The translations under genes were made by a program, and so were the position numbers. Shown here piece after piece: positions 14,038 through 22,874 of a stretch of DNA of 39,863 nucleotides. The number at the start of each line of letters is the position of its first letter. Positions within the stretch are counted from its first letter, which is position 1. The DNA is from Clostridia bacterium (lineage in GTDB: Bacteria > Bacillota > Clostridia > Oscillospirales > UBA644): contig WHHJ01000012.1 in the NCBI GenBank assembly GCA_014872655.1, forward strand, positions 1 through 39,863, given 5' to 3'. Under the pieces are notes generated by a model. That model was not told the origin of the DNA and made no database searches. It saw nothing but the letters and a program-made list of their open reading frames with translations.

Positions 14038-16173
14038 CTATTCGATAGGATGCAGATTTTTAAGAGAGACGTCCAAAATAGGCGCGGAATGCGTCAGTGC
14101 GCCGCTGGAAATAAAGTCAATACCAAGCGTTTTGTAAAAATCGATATTTTCCTTCGTGATATTGCCCGATACTTCCGTTTGTGCTTTTCCGTCAATTAAG
14201 GCCACCGCCTGTTTCACTGTTTCCGGAGACATATTATCCAACATAATAATGTCGGCGCCTGCCTCCAATGCCTGCTGCACCATCTGTAGCGTTTCGGTTT
14301 CGACCTCAATCTTGCGCACAAACGGGGCATACTCTTTGGCTGCTTTGATAGCTTGCTGTACTCCGCCGGCCGCTCCGATGTGATTGTCCTTGAGCAAAAT
14401 GCCGTCAGACAGGTTGTATCGATGATTACAGCCGCCGCCTGCGCGGACCGCATATTTTTCAAAAATACGCATATTCGGCGTGGTTTTTCGGGTATCTAAC
14501 AACCGAATTTTGCTTCCCTCCAGCAATTGTACGGTTTTGTGCGTATAGGTCGCGATGCCGCTCATCCGCTGCAAGAAGTTGAGCGCGGTGCGTTCGCCCG
14601 ATAAAATGACGCGCATATCACCGGTGACCGTAGCCAGTAGATCTCCGTTTTGAACCTGTTGGCCGTCGCTGAATTTTAAGTCGACTTCCGTAGTCGGATC
14701 CAGCAGTTCAAAAACGCGTTTAAATACGCCTAATCCGGCAATCACGCCGTCCTGCTTGCACAAAAGTTGTGCGGTGCCTTTGGTGTATTGTTTTAATACG
14801 GCGTTTGTCGTTACATCTTCCTGTGTAATATCTTCCTGCAGTGCCTGTAAAATCAGGTTGTCTGCATTGATTTTCATCGCAATCGGATCCATCATTTGTT
14901 CCGGCTTCCTTTCTATTTGTTCCCACACGATTTTTTTGTATTTTTGTTTAAGACTTTCCAGATCTTGGTACGGAGCGTCGTCAACCGGCACCATTTGCGC
15001 CTCAGCGTCATCGTCGTTGATGACGTGTGCGGCTCGTTTGGAAAAGACAAGGCTTTCCAACAAAGAATTCGAAGCCAGTCGATTCTTTCCGTGTACGCCG
15101 TTGCAGGCCGTTTCGCCTACGGCAAAAAGATTTTTCATCGTTGTTTTAGCATCCAGATTCGCCTTGATTCCGCCCATAAAATAATGCTGTGCCGGAACCA
15201 CCGGGATCGGCTGCTGAAGGGGATCATATCCCTCTTCCAAACAACGCTCGTAAATATTGGGGAAGTGCTCTCGAATGGTCTTTTCACCAATCGGACGCAT
15301 ATCCAGCCATACATACGGTTTTTGGTCTTTTTTCATCTGTTTGTAGATTTCCTGCGTCAGCAAATCTCTGGGCAGTAATTCATCTACAAACCGTTCTCCG
15401 GCCGCATTATATAACTTGGCGCCTTCACCGCGGACCGATTCCGAGATGAGGAACCGTCGTCCTTCTTTTTGCGAGTACAGTGTGGTTGGATGAATTTGTA
15501 CATAGTTAATATTTTGTACCTGGATTCCGTGCAAAATAGCGATGGCAACTGCGTCTGCCGTGATATGGCGGAAATTGGTCGAGTTCTGATACAGTCCTCC
15601 TACGCCTCCGCTGGCCAACACGGTATTTGCTGCATAAACTGCGGTTAATTCGGACTCTTTGTCTGTTCCGACAATACCAAAGCAGCGATTGTTGTGCGTG
15701 ATTAAATCTACCATGCAAAACTGCTCCAGAATTTGTACGTTAGGGCATTTGCGCACGGCGGCAAGAAGTTTGGTGGTAATTTCCTTGCCCGTAATATCTT
15801 CATGGAACAAAATGCGGGAATGAGAATGTGCGCCTTCTTTGGTATACATTAGTTTCCCGTCTTGCGAGCGGTGAAACTCTACGCCGTAACCGATAATATC
15901 GTCAATCACTTCCGGCGATTGCCGAATCATCACTTTTACCGCGCAGCCGTTATTTTCATAATGTCCTGCCCGCATCGTATCTTCATAATAACTGTTAAAG
16001 TCAGACTCTTTCTTTAAAACGCAAACGCCGCCTTGTGCCAGGTAGGAATCGCTTTTGTCTGCTTCTTTTTTGGTTACCATGATCACTTTTTTGCGGGGAT
16101 CTATATTCAGGGCGCAAAATAACCCTGCAACACCGGTGCCGACAATCACAACATCCGCCTGTATTTTTTTCAT
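14038..16173 (-). CDS. Fused L-aspartate oxidase (NadB) / quinolinate phosphoribosyltransferase (NadC)
   Basis: The protein has 711 residues. The N-terminal ~430 form a flavoprotein: FAD motif VVIVGTGVAGLFCAL, SYLAQGGV, HSRILFHEDITGKEI, VQIHPTTLY, LISESVRGEGA, and QHYFMGGI...GETACNGVHGKNRLASNSLLESLVF, as in NadB. From about residue 433 it is a complete NadC: LQALQEDITQEDVTTNA, SGERTALNFLQRMSGIAT, DTRKTTPN, AVRAGGGCNHRYNLSDGILLKDNH. Stand-alone NadB is ~540 residues, so most of its C-terminal helical domain is replaced by NadC. NadB makes iminoaspartate and NadC makes nicotinate mononucleotide from quinolinate; NadA, acting between them, is not in the window. The ATG at 16173 follows AGGTGA by 5 bases and is preferred to the GTG at 16182. 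Confidence 0.92.
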   Translation of the reverse strand: MKKIQADVVIVGTGVAGLFCALNIDPRKKVIMVTKKEADKSDSYLAQGGVCVLKKESDFNSYYEDTMRAGHYENNGCAVKVMIRQSPEVIDDIIGYGVEFHRSQDGKLMYTKEGAHSHSRILFHEDITGKEITTKLLAAVRKCPNVQILEQFCMVDLITHNNRCFGIVGTDKESELTAVYAANTVLASGGVGGLYQNSTNFRHITADAVAIAILHGIQVQNINYVQIHPTTLYSQKEGRRFLISESVRGEGAKLYNAAGERFVDELLPRDLLTQEIYKQMKKDQKPYVWLDMRPIGEKTIREHFPNIYERCLEEGYDPLQQPIPVVPAQHYFMGGIKANLDAKTTMKNLFAVGETACNGVHGKNRLASNSLLESLVFSKRAAHVINDDDAEAQMVPVDDAPYQDLESLKQKYKKIVWEQIERKPEQMMDPIAMKINADNLILQALQEDITQEDVTTNAVLKQYTKGTAQLLCKQDGVIAGLGVFKRVFELLDPTTEVDLKFSDGQQVQNGDLLATVTGDMRVILSGERTALNFLQRMSGIATYTHKTVQLLEGSKIRLLDTRKTTPNMRIFEKYAVRAGGGCNHRYNLSDGILLKDNHIGAAGGVQQAIKAAKEYAPFVRKIEVETETLQMVQQALEAGADIIMLDNMSPETVKQAVALIDGKAQTEVSGNITKENIDFYKTLGIDFISSGALTHSAPILDVSLKNLHPIE

Positions 16174-16305
16174 ATTGATCACCTATTTTCTAAATATCCG
16201 GTCGCTCCTGTTTTTTCTGCCTGAGCGATCGGTCTTGTCTACCTTCATCACGGTCCGGTTGGTGTTTTGTCTTCTCTATTATATTACAAAAACAAAATTA
16301 TATCC

Positions 16306-16334
16306 ATTATATACCAAAAGTCTTTGCTTGTCAA
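16306..16334 (-). promoter_or_regulatory. Perfect-consensus sigma-A promoter of the nadB-nadC gene
   Basis: On the minus strand TTGACA (16334-16329) and TATAAT (16311-16306) are separated by 17 bases. The leader is about 125 bases, long enough for a repressor site or structure. It contains two AGACAA strings but I do not recognise a specific NAD-responsive operator. Confidence 0.9.
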
Positions 16335-16624
16335 GTTTTGTGCCGTTGTATCTGGAAACCTCTATTTGCATTGTTTTAAAATAAGATCACTATCTTTAGC
16401 TTTTGATTTTTGTCCTGTTGCTTTTCATTTTTATTCGAATGGTCTTTGGACTATTCATAAACCTTTAAGTATATATGGAAGAACAGCAAGTATATTTTTT
16501 ACAAAGAAAAACGCCTGTTTTTTTATCGTTAAGATCTTTTTTTATGTCCATTCAGCGTGAAATGTTTTATAAAGGGAAATTTCTTAATATTTGTTTAATG
16601 ACCGGATTTTTTGCGCCTTTGATA
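16335..16624. other. AT-rich intergenic stretch without a recognisable gene
   Basis: This lies between the divergent nadB-nadC and zinc-ribbon gene promoters. Reading frames here lack ribosome binding sites and read as low-complexity hydrophobic noise. I see no RNA motif or repeat. Confidence 0.5.
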
Positions 16625-16653
16625 TTGACAAATATTTGAAAAAAGTTTATACT
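16625..16653 (+). promoter_or_regulatory. Sigma-A promoter of the zinc-ribbon membrane protein gene
   Basis: TTGACA (16625-16630) and TATACT (16648-16653) are separated by 17 bases. The leader is about 25 bases. Confidence 0.88.
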
Positions 16654-16683
16654 GTAATCAGTAAATATCATGGAGGTTTTATT

Positions 16684-17208
16684 ATGAAGTATTGTCCGAA
16701 ATGTAACAGTCAGTATCCCGATGATGCTGCATTCTGTAACCGGTGCGGAACTCCGTTGGCGGCGGGGCAGACCGCGGCTGCATCTGCGCAACCGTCTCAA
16801 ACAGGGGCACAGCAGGGGCAGTATCAAGCACAGCCGCAGTATCAGGCTCAGGCTTATGCAAATCCGACCGATCATACTGCAGAGTTTGATCCGAAAGACA
16901 TTTCCGATAACAAAGTTTTGGCAATGGCAACCTATTTGCTTGGCTGGATCGGTATTATTTTGGCGTTGTTAGGTGGCGGAAATTCTAAATATGCTGCGTT
17001 CCATGCCAGACAGGCATTAAAGATTGAAGTGATTTCTGCATTGCTGATATTATGTATGACTGTCTTGTTCTTTACGATCATTGTTCCGATCGCGGGCGGG
17101 ATTTGCTTGATTATTTTGTTTGTAGTTCGGGTTATTTGTTTCTTTTACGTTTGTGGCGGAAAGGCCAAAGAACCTCCCATTATCAGCAGCTTCCCGTTTT
17201 TAAAATAA
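16684..17208 (+). CDS. Zinc-ribbon membrane protein with DUF4870-like transmembrane domain
   Basis: The 174-residue protein begins MKYCPKCNSQYPDDAAFCNRCG, a CxxC...CxxC zinc ribbon. A Gln/Ala-rich linker of about 35 residues follows, then three hydrophobic segments starting LAMATYLLGWIGIILALL and including KYAAFHARQALKIE, a motif of DUF4870-type domains. The ribbon should be cytoplasmic. The ATG at 16684 is preferred over an earlier in-frame start because GGAGG stands 8-12 bases upstream and the promoter lies between. Function is unknown; such proteins are common single genes in clostridia. A terminator follows. Confidence 0.85.
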   Translation: MKYCPKCNSQYPDDAAFCNRCGTPLAAGQTAAASAQPSQTGAQQGQYQAQPQYQAQAYANPTDHTAEFDPKDISDNKVLAMATYLLGWIGIILALLGGGNSKYAAFHARQALKIEVISALLILCMTVLFFTIIVPIAGGICLIILFVVRVICFFYVCGGKAKEPPIISSFPFLK

Positions 17209-17240
17209 ACAGTATTGATTACATACGTATTCTTTTTATA

Positions 17241-17270
17241 AAAAATGTCCGGGTTGTCCCGGACATTTTT
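17241..17270. terminator. Bidirectional intrinsic terminator
   Basis: AAAAATGTCCGGG pairs with CCCGGACATTTTT (13 bp) around a TTGT loop. It lies between the convergent zinc-ribbon gene and the gene at 17287-17841. Confidence 0.92.
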
Positions 17271-17286
17271 TGCTTTTCTTTGTTCC

Positions 17287-17841
17287 TTATATAATATGCG
17301 CGTGTATCAGTACCGAAAAGATAAAGTCTGTCAGAATTGCCAAAACAACAAGAATGGGAAGAGCTTTTTGCAACTTGCAAGGAGTTTTTTTGTATGTATA
17401 TTCAAAAAAACGTTGTAAGGCCGGATCAATAAATTTTAACAGCAGTACGGCAGCAAGCCCCCATACCAGTGTAAACAATAAACAAATCCTTCCGTCCAAG
17501 TTTAAAAATTTATTACTGTAATCCCACCATTTTGCATCAAATAAAAACTCCAGCGCAACGGAGGTCAGATACTCAAACGCCGACAAGACAACAGCCGCCG
17601 TAATAAATAGCAATCCCGGTTTGCTTTTGATGCGAGCAAAGACAAAAGTAATCAGCAGGGCAGAAAAACCGTAAATCGGACAAAGCGGCCCTAATAAAAA
17701 GCCCCGTTCCGCAAAGTGTCCAAATTCTACAGAAACGTAAATCGTTTCAATCATCCATCCAATAAAAGAATATAAACAAAATAAACAGACCATCAGATAG
17801 AATTGATAGAATCGGCGTTCAGGTTTCAGCCTGCTTTTCAT
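17287..17841 (-). CDS. Putative ABC-transporter type IV membrane protein (PF06541-like)
   Basis: The 184-residue protein has about five hydrophobic segments and the family pattern YSFIGWMIETIYVSVEFGHFAERGFLLGPLCPIYGF, followed by EFLFDAKWWDYSNKFLNLDGRICL. This is the CmpB-like 'ABC transporter type IV' domain found in many Bacillota; its transport role has not been shown to my knowledge, and no ATPase partner is adjacent. The ATG at 17841 is chosen over 17889 for GGGAGG placed 8 bases upstream. It lies 106 bases after the DUF815 gene on the same strand and may be cotranscribed. Confidence 0.85.
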   Translation of the reverse strand: MKSRLKPERRFYQFYLMVCLFCLYSFIGWMIETIYVSVEFGHFAERGFLLGPLCPIYGFSALLITFVFARIKSKPGLLFITAAVVLSAFEYLTSVALEFLFDAKWWDYSNKFLNLDGRICLLFTLVWGLAAVLLLKFIDPALQRFFEYTYKKTPCKLQKALPILVVLAILTDFIFSVLIHAHII

Positions 17842-17947
17842 AGGTTCGCCTCCCTTACATTGGCAAGTTGCTTTTTTGAGATATATCAATTGGTGCCTTC
17901 TTTTTATTTAATACTTTGTGTATAATTATTCTTTTTATATTGTATAT

Positions 17948-19141
17948 TTATTCGGCTTGTTCTACGCCGGAGAGCAGCAGGTCTACAAACTGCTTGGCGG
18001 TTCTTGGATTACGACCTCCGTGCCGAATGGCAAATGCTTCAGCGCGAATAATCAATGTTTGTTCATCCAGTTGAATGCCGGCATCTCGAGCCAGGTTGCA
18101 GACAATTTCAGAATACAGTTGTTTGTCCGGCCGAGAAAACGTGATATTCAGGCCAAAACGGGCAGATAAGCTGGCAATTTCTTGGATTTTATCTCCCACG
18201 CTGATCTCATCCCCCTGCCGGTCTTGAAGGGTTTCTTTAATCAAGTGGCGGTGATTGGACGTAACATAGATTGCCACGTTGCTTCCTCTGCTGGACACGC
18301 CGCCTTCCAGGATGGCTTTCAGGGTGCAGAAGTCACGATCATCCGAGGTAAAGGTGAGGTCATCTAAAAATAAAATAAATTTTAACGGGTTGTCGCTGAG
18401 GCTGTCGATCAGTTCCGGAATCCGATACAGTTGGTTTTTCTTCAATTCAATCAAGCGCAGCCCGTCTTTTCGAAATTCGTTGGCCAGCGCCTTAATCGTG
18501 CTGGACTTTCCGGTTCCGGCATCCCCGTACAGCAGCACGTTGTTTGCCGGGCGGCCTTGTAGCAGAGCTTGCGTATTGCGGATGATTTTTTGCCGTTCGG
18601 ATTTGTATCCAAATAGTTCATCCATCCGCTGCGGATCCGGATGTTTGATGGGGACCGGAGTACCGTCGTCGGACAAAATAAACATATGGTAGCGGGCAAA
18701 AATGCCGAATCCGCGTGTATGAATTTTGGCTAAATGCTCTTGATATGCGGCCTGAAAATCTATTTCTTCCGTCTGCCAGCAAAACAAGGTTTCGTCGCCG
18801 GCCTGCTGGCGCAGCGGTTCCCCGTCAAAACGGGAAATTTGTTGCAGCAGCGTCAGTTCTCTTTGTAGGCATTGGTCTAAGTCTGCGGTCGATTCCCCGC
18901 GGCAGATCCGATGCAGATAGATATTGTCGTCTTCTAAAATCAGCGTTAGCAGATGTCGTGTCAAGTTGGAGCCGTTTTGCAGTAGTGTGCAGGCAAAATC
19001 AGCATATCGCTCGATGATCTGTTCCGGGTTATCCTGGTCACAACCATCCAGTCGAATCCACTTTTGGATCGTTTTGTCCTCCAAAAGATGACGGAAGATC
19101 ACCAGGCTTTTTAACGTTTTGCTGATTTGGTGTTGTGTCAT
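17948..19141 (-). CDS. DUF815 family AAA ATPase
   Basis: The 397-residue protein has an N-terminal helical region of about 170 residues and then an AAA core: Walker A GDAGTGKSS, Walker B FILFLDDLTF, sensor-1 region IYVTSNHRHLI, and a lid ending GRNPRTAKQFVDLL. The DDLTF...FCTLKAILEGG and NVAIYVTSNHRHLI strings are characteristic of DUF815. These ATPases are widespread in bacteria and remain poorly characterised. AAGGGAT precedes the ATG. A possible cotranscribed partner is the membrane protein downstream (17287-17841). Confidence 0.9.
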   Translation of the reverse strand: MTQHQISKTLKSLVIFRHLLEDKTIQKWIRLDGCDQDNPEQIIERYADFACTLLQNGSNLTRHLLTLILEDDNIYLHRICRGESTADLDQCLQRELTLLQQISRFDGEPLRQQAGDETLFCWQTEEIDFQAAYQEHLAKIHTRGFGIFARYHMFILSDDGTPVPIKHPDPQRMDELFGYKSERQKIIRNTQALLQGRPANNVLLYGDAGTGKSSTIKALANEFRKDGLRLIELKKNQLYRIPELIDSLSDNPLKFILFLDDLTFTSDDRDFCTLKAILEGGVSSRGSNVAIYVTSNHRHLIKETLQDRQGDEISVGDKIQEIASLSARFGLNITFSRPDKQLYSEIVCNLARDAGIQLDEQTLIIRAEAFAIRHGGRNPRTAKQFVDLLLSGVEQAE

Positions 19142-19254
19142 AAAGATCCCTTCATTTTCTGTGATAATTTGAGTTTTATAACAGATACGGATTCTGAACC
19201 GTAACCGTCCGCATATTGTTTTTTGTGCTGTCAGAATGGAGCCAAGATCTTAAA

Positions 19255-19330
19255 AGAATTTTCTCTAAAGAAATTTCTTTTAAGAATTTTCTCTAAAGAA
19301 ATTTCTTTTAAGGATTTTCTCTGAAGGATT
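19255..19330. repeat. Tandem 28-bp palindromic repeats upstream of the leu-ilv cluster
   Basis: Two exact 28-base copies (19255-19282 and 19283-19310) and a degenerate third make an array. Each copy contains the perfect 14-bp palindrome AAAGAAATTTCTTT (19267-19280, 19295-19308), and longer arms TTAAAAGAA/TTCTTTTAA surround it. It lies between the divergent DUF815 gene and the leu promoter. Spacing of 28 bp (close to three helical turns) would suit cooperative binding of a dimeric regulator. No known regulon motif is assigned. Confidence 0.7.
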
Positions 19331-19541
19331 TGGTTTTCCTGTTCTGTAAAAATTTAATTTTTATTCTGTTTAGTCTGTCGAAATCTGTTTTTTTATGCAA
19401 AAATAAGAATATTTAATTCTATTTTATCACAACTTTTCCGTTTATGCAATGTTAAAATGACCGATTTTGCGCGGAAAGAAAAAATAATTTGTTTAAAATG
19501 TAAAAAATGTGGCCGTTTTTTTGACAATTCAGATAAACCAC

Positions 19542-19571
19542 TTGACAGAATTATTATATTTGTAGTAAACT
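19542..19571 (+). promoter_or_regulatory. Probable promoter of the leu-ilv cluster
   Basis: TTGACA (19542-19547) is followed at 18 bases by TAAACT (19566-19571), with TATAAAAT just downstream as an alternative. The -35 is consensus and the -10 is moderate. A second TTGACA at 19521 has no matching -10. Confidence 0.6.
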
Positions 19572-19785
19572 ATATAAAATTATAGTAATTGTTAGTAATA
19601 TGGAGTTTAAGAAGGATAAGGACAAAGACGAAAAAGAACAGCGATTTTGTACGTGTATTTGGTTTTCGGAAAGGATATAAAACGGAGATCTGAAAAAGTC
19701 AATATCGTCAAGGGCGGTCTTTTCCGCACTTCTCATCAGGCATGCGGTCAGTCTTTACCCTCTTGGGGGAAAGACTGCTTTTTTG
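19572..19785 (+). promoter_or_regulatory. leuA 5' leader with intrinsic terminator (candidate attenuator)
   Basis: The leader runs about 290 bases from promoter to leuA. It ends in a terminator: CAGTCTTT (19749-19756) pairs with AAAGACTG (19770-19777), an inner CCC/GGG extends it, and CTTTTTTG follows. Just upstream, CCGC at 19724-19727 can pair either back to GCGG (19714-19717) or forward to GCGG (19744-19747), giving two exclusive hairpins. I find no T-box core (GGTGGNACC) and no Leu-rich leader peptide. Premature termination of leu mRNA is likely; the sensor is unknown. Confidence 0.55.
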
Positions 19786-19861
19786 TATCTGTTAGGCGCT
19801 GTGTAACTCCGTACGGCGAGTAAGAAGTTCTTATCCGAAAATGAAGATGGAGGAATGGCAA

Positions 19862-21547
19862 ATGAAAAATGCAGCAAAGTATGCCGCGCAGTATTTTGAT
19901 CCGCCGGCCGGTTCGTACGACTGGGTCAAAAAAGAGAAAATAGAGCAAGCACCCGTGTGGTGTTCCGTCGACTTGCGGGACGGCAATCAGGCGTTGATGA
20001 TTCCGATGAGCCTGGATGAAAAGCTGGAGTTTTTCAAGTTGCTAGTCGATATCGGGTTTAAAGAGATCGAGGTCGGATTCCCGGCCGCTTCGGAAACGGA
20101 GTATAAATTTTTACGGACATTGATCGAAAAGGATATGATTCCGGACGATGTGACGATTCAGGTCTTAACGCAGTCCCGGGAACATATTATCCGCAAAACG
20201 TTTGAGAGTTTGGAAGGCGTTCCGCACGCCATTGTACATTTGTACAACTCGACGTCTCTGGCGCAACGCGAGCAGGTTTTTCGCAAATCCAAAGATGAGA
20301 TTAAGAGGATTGCAACAGAGGGTGCTGAACTGCTGAATAAATATGTCGGCAATAATCGTAGTCACTATCGGTTTGAGTATTCTCCCGAGTCGTTTACGGG
20401 TACGGAGCCGGAGTATGCGCTGGAAGTCTGCAACGAGGTGCTGGATATCTGGCAGCCTACGTCGGACCGAAAAGCGGTGATCAATCTGCCGGTTACGGTA
20501 GAACTTTCTTTGCCGCATGTTTACGCCAATCAGGTTGAATTTATGTCTAAAAATCTGAAATATCGTGACAGTGTGCAGATTTCGCTGCATCCGCATAACG
20601 ATCGCGGCTGTGCGGTTGCCGATACGGAACTGGGGCTGCTTGCCGGAGCCGATCGGGTAGAGGGTACGCTGTTTGGTAACGGAGAACGGACCGGAAACGT
20701 TGATTTGATTACAGTCGGCCTGAATATGTACACCCACGGCGTTGATCCGAAGCTGGACTTTTCGGATATGCCGCACATTGCCGAATTGTATGAGCGGGTA
20801 ACCCGGATGCATGTTTCTGAGCGCAGCCCGTACAGCGGCAGCTTGGTCTTTGCCGCCTTTTCGGGTTCACATCAGGATGCGATTGCAAAGGGTATGCATT
20901 GGCGTGCCGAAACGGGAGAATCCCGGTGGACGGTGCCGTATCTGCCGTTGGATCCGCATGATGTCGGCCGTGAATATGAGACAGACGTTATCCGAATCAA
21001 TTCGCAGTCCGGAAAAGGCGGAATCGGCTATCTGTTGGAGCAGAATTACGGTTATATTCTGCCTAAGAAGATGCGTGAGAGCGTCAGTTATTTGGTCAAA
21101 GATGTTTCGGATAAAGGGCATCGGGAATTGCTGCCCAATGAAGTCTTTGATATTTTTGAAGAGCATTTTGTCAATGTGGTGCAGCCGCTGCGTGTGGTTG
21201 ATTTCCACTTTAATCATGAAGAAGACGAGCAGATCGAAGCCTTTGTTACGGTTTCGTATCAGAACAAGACGCAGACGCTGGTGGCCAAAGGAAACGGCCG
21301 TATCGACTCGGTCAGCAATGCCCTGAAGGCGTTCCTGCATCTGTCGTTCTCGAATCTGACGTACGAAGAGCACGCGTTGGAGAAGGGCTCGGATTCCAAA
21401 GCCGTTTGTTATGTCAGCATTACCGCAGAAGACGGTCGCACTGAGTGGGGCGTCGGCGTGCATAATGATATTGTGGTGGCGTCTGTACGTGCGTTGGTGA
21501 GCGCCGTCAACCGTCAGATTGCTCAGACGGACGAAAAAGCCCAGTAA
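19862..21547 (+). CDS. leuA: 2-isopropylmalate synthase
   Basis: The 561-residue enzyme condenses acetyl-CoA with 2-oxoisovalerate, the committed step of leucine synthesis. The catalytic HMGL-like barrel shows WCSVDLRDGNQALM, KEIEVGFPAASETEY, ISLHPHNDRGCAVA and LFGNGERTGNVDLI (metal-binding His/Asn and substrate residues). A C-terminal LeuA allosteric domain starts near residue 430 (VVDFHFNHEEDEQIEAFVTV) and should mediate leucine feedback. Length and wording match the type-2 LeuA of actinobacteria and clostridia. The ATG at 19862 is chosen because GGAGG (19849-19853) lies 8 bases before it, while the upstream ATG at 19841 overlaps that site. It is the first gene of the cluster. Confidence 0.97.
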   Translation: MKNAAKYAAQYFDPPAGSYDWVKKEKIEQAPVWCSVDLRDGNQALMIPMSLDEKLEFFKLLVDIGFKEIEVGFPAASETEYKFLRTLIEKDMIPDDVTIQVLTQSREHIIRKTFESLEGVPHAIVHLYNSTSLAQREQVFRKSKDEIKRIATEGAELLNKYVGNNRSHYRFEYSPESFTGTEPEYALEVCNEVLDIWQPTSDRKAVINLPVTVELSLPHVYANQVEFMSKNLKYRDSVQISLHPHNDRGCAVADTELGLLAGADRVEGTLFGNGERTGNVDLITVGLNMYTHGVDPKLDFSDMPHIAELYERVTRMHVSERSPYSGSLVFAAFSGSHQDAIAKGMHWRAETGESRWTVPYLPLDPHDVGREYETDVIRINSQSGKGGIGYLLEQNYGYILPKKMRESVSYLVKDVSDKGHRELLPNEVFDIFEEHFVNVVQPLRVVDFHFNHEEDEQIEAFVTVSYQNKTQTLVAKGNGRIDSVSNALKAFLHLSFSNLTYEEHALEKGSDSKAVCYVSITAEDGRTEWGVGVHNDIVVASVRALVSAVNRQIAQTDEKAQ

Positions 21548-21605
21548 AAAGGGTTGGCGTATTCTTTGCAGGAGGGTGCGCCGGACACAGAGAGGAGTTT
21601 TTTGA

Positions 21606-22862
21606 ATGGCAATGACAATGACGCAAAAGATTCTTGCCGCGCATGCCGGGCTGGAGGAAGTCCATGCCGGACAGTTGATTCGGACGCGGTTAGATCTGGT
21701 GCTTGGAAATGATATTACGTCCCCTGTTGCGATCAATGAATTTGAAAAAGCAGGGTTTGAACAGGTCTTTGATAAATCTAAAATAGCCATGGTTATGGAC
21801 CATTTCACGCCCAACAAAGATATCAAGGCGGCCACACAGTGCAAGCAATGCCGCACCTTTGCCCGGCGGTTTGATTTGGAAAATTATTTTGACGTCGGAG
21901 ACGTCGGCATTGAACATGCCTTATTGCCGGAGCAGGGATTGGTCGCGCCGGGTGAAGTGATTATCGGCGCCGATTCGCACACCTGTACCTACGGTGCGCT
22001 GGGCGCTTTTTCGACCGGGGTTGGCAGCACGGATATGGCTGCGGGTATGGCCACGGGAGAAGCATGGTTTAAAGTTCCTTCTGCGATCCGTTTTGTGTTA
22101 AAGGGTTCTTTAAATCCACGTGTAGGCGGCAAAGACGTGATTTTGCACATTATCGGCATGATTGGGGTAGACGGCGCGCTGTACAAGTCGATGGAATTTA
22201 CGGGTGAAGGCGTTTCGAGCCTGAGCGTAGATGATCGGCTGTGTATGGCTAATATGGCGATTGAAGCCGGTGCGAAAAACGGCATTTTTGAAGTAGATCA
22301 GAAAGCATTGGATTACCTGGCAGAACGTGTCGACCGTCCCTTTACGGTATATCAGGCTGATCCCGACGCCGAGTATGAGGCGGAGTATGTGATTGATTTG
22401 TCGGAGATTGAGCCGACGGTCGCATGTCCGCATTTGCCGGAAAATACGCGGCTGGCTAAAGAGTTGACGGATATCGCGATCGACCAGGTGGTTATTGGTT
22501 CTTGTACCAACGGCAGATTGTCGGATATGCGGGCGGCCGCAGAAATTTTAGCCGGCAAACATGTCGCAAAAGGTGTTCGCTGTATTGTAATCCCGGCAAC
22601 GCAGCAGGTATATTTGGATGCGCTGCGGCTGGGTTATTTAGAAATTTTTGTGGCAGCAGGGTGTGTTGTTTCGGCCCCGACCTGTGGTCCTTGTCTGGGC
22701 GGCCATATGGGGATCTTGGCCGAAGATGAAGTAGCTGTTTCGACCACAAACCGCAATTTTGTAGGCCGGATGGGACATGTCACATCCAAAATTTATTTGG
22801 CCGGGCCCGAAGTAGCAGCCGCCAGTGCGCTGGCAGGGCATATTGCGGATCCGAGAAAGTGA
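21606..22862 (+). CDS. leuC: 3-isopropylmalate dehydratase, large subunit
   Basis: The 418-residue protein is of the shorter LeuC/HacA type. With LeuD it isomerises 2- to 3-isopropylmalate using a [4Fe-4S] cluster. Cluster ligands appear in VIGSCTNGR and SAPTCGPCLGGHMG, with ADSHTCTYGALGAFSTGVGSTD supplying substrate contacts. GAGGAG is placed 8 bases before the ATG. It lies 58 bases after leuA. Confidence 0.97.
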   Translation: MAMTMTQKILAAHAGLEEVHAGQLIRTRLDLVLGNDITSPVAINEFEKAGFEQVFDKSKIAMVMDHFTPNKDIKAATQCKQCRTFARRFDLENYFDVGDVGIEHALLPEQGLVAPGEVIIGADSHTCTYGALGAFSTGVGSTDMAAGMATGEAWFKVPSAIRFVLKGSLNPRVGGKDVILHIIGMIGVDGALYKSMEFTGEGVSSLSVDDRLCMANMAIEAGAKNGIFEVDQKALDYLAERVDRPFTVYQADPDAEYEAEYVIDLSEIEPTVACPHLPENTRLAKELTDIAIDQVVIGSCTNGRLSDMRAAAEILAGKHVAKGVRCIVIPATQQVYLDALRLGYLEIFVAAGCVVSAPTCGPCLGGHMGILAEDEVAVSTTNRNFVGRMGHVTSKIYLAGPEVAAASALAGHIADPRK

Positions 22863-22874
22863 GGAAACCGTATC

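Noticed and set aside
16267..16560. 97-codon plus-strand frame upstream of the zinc-ribbon gene
   Set aside because: It begins inside the nadB-nadC promoter region, is AT-driven and has no ribosome binding site or motif.
19600..19680. 26-codon frame in the leu leader as a leader peptide for attenuation
   Set aside because: It has no Shine-Dalgarno sequence and no run of Leu, Ile or Val codons.
19572..19785. Leucine T-box riboswitch in the leuA leader
   Set aside because: The T-box core (GGTGGNACC) and Stem I motifs seen at 33217-33504 are absent here.
20867..21856. 329-codon minus-strand open frame across leuA and leuC
   Set aside because: It lies antisense to two clear enzyme genes and has no family motif or ribosome binding site.
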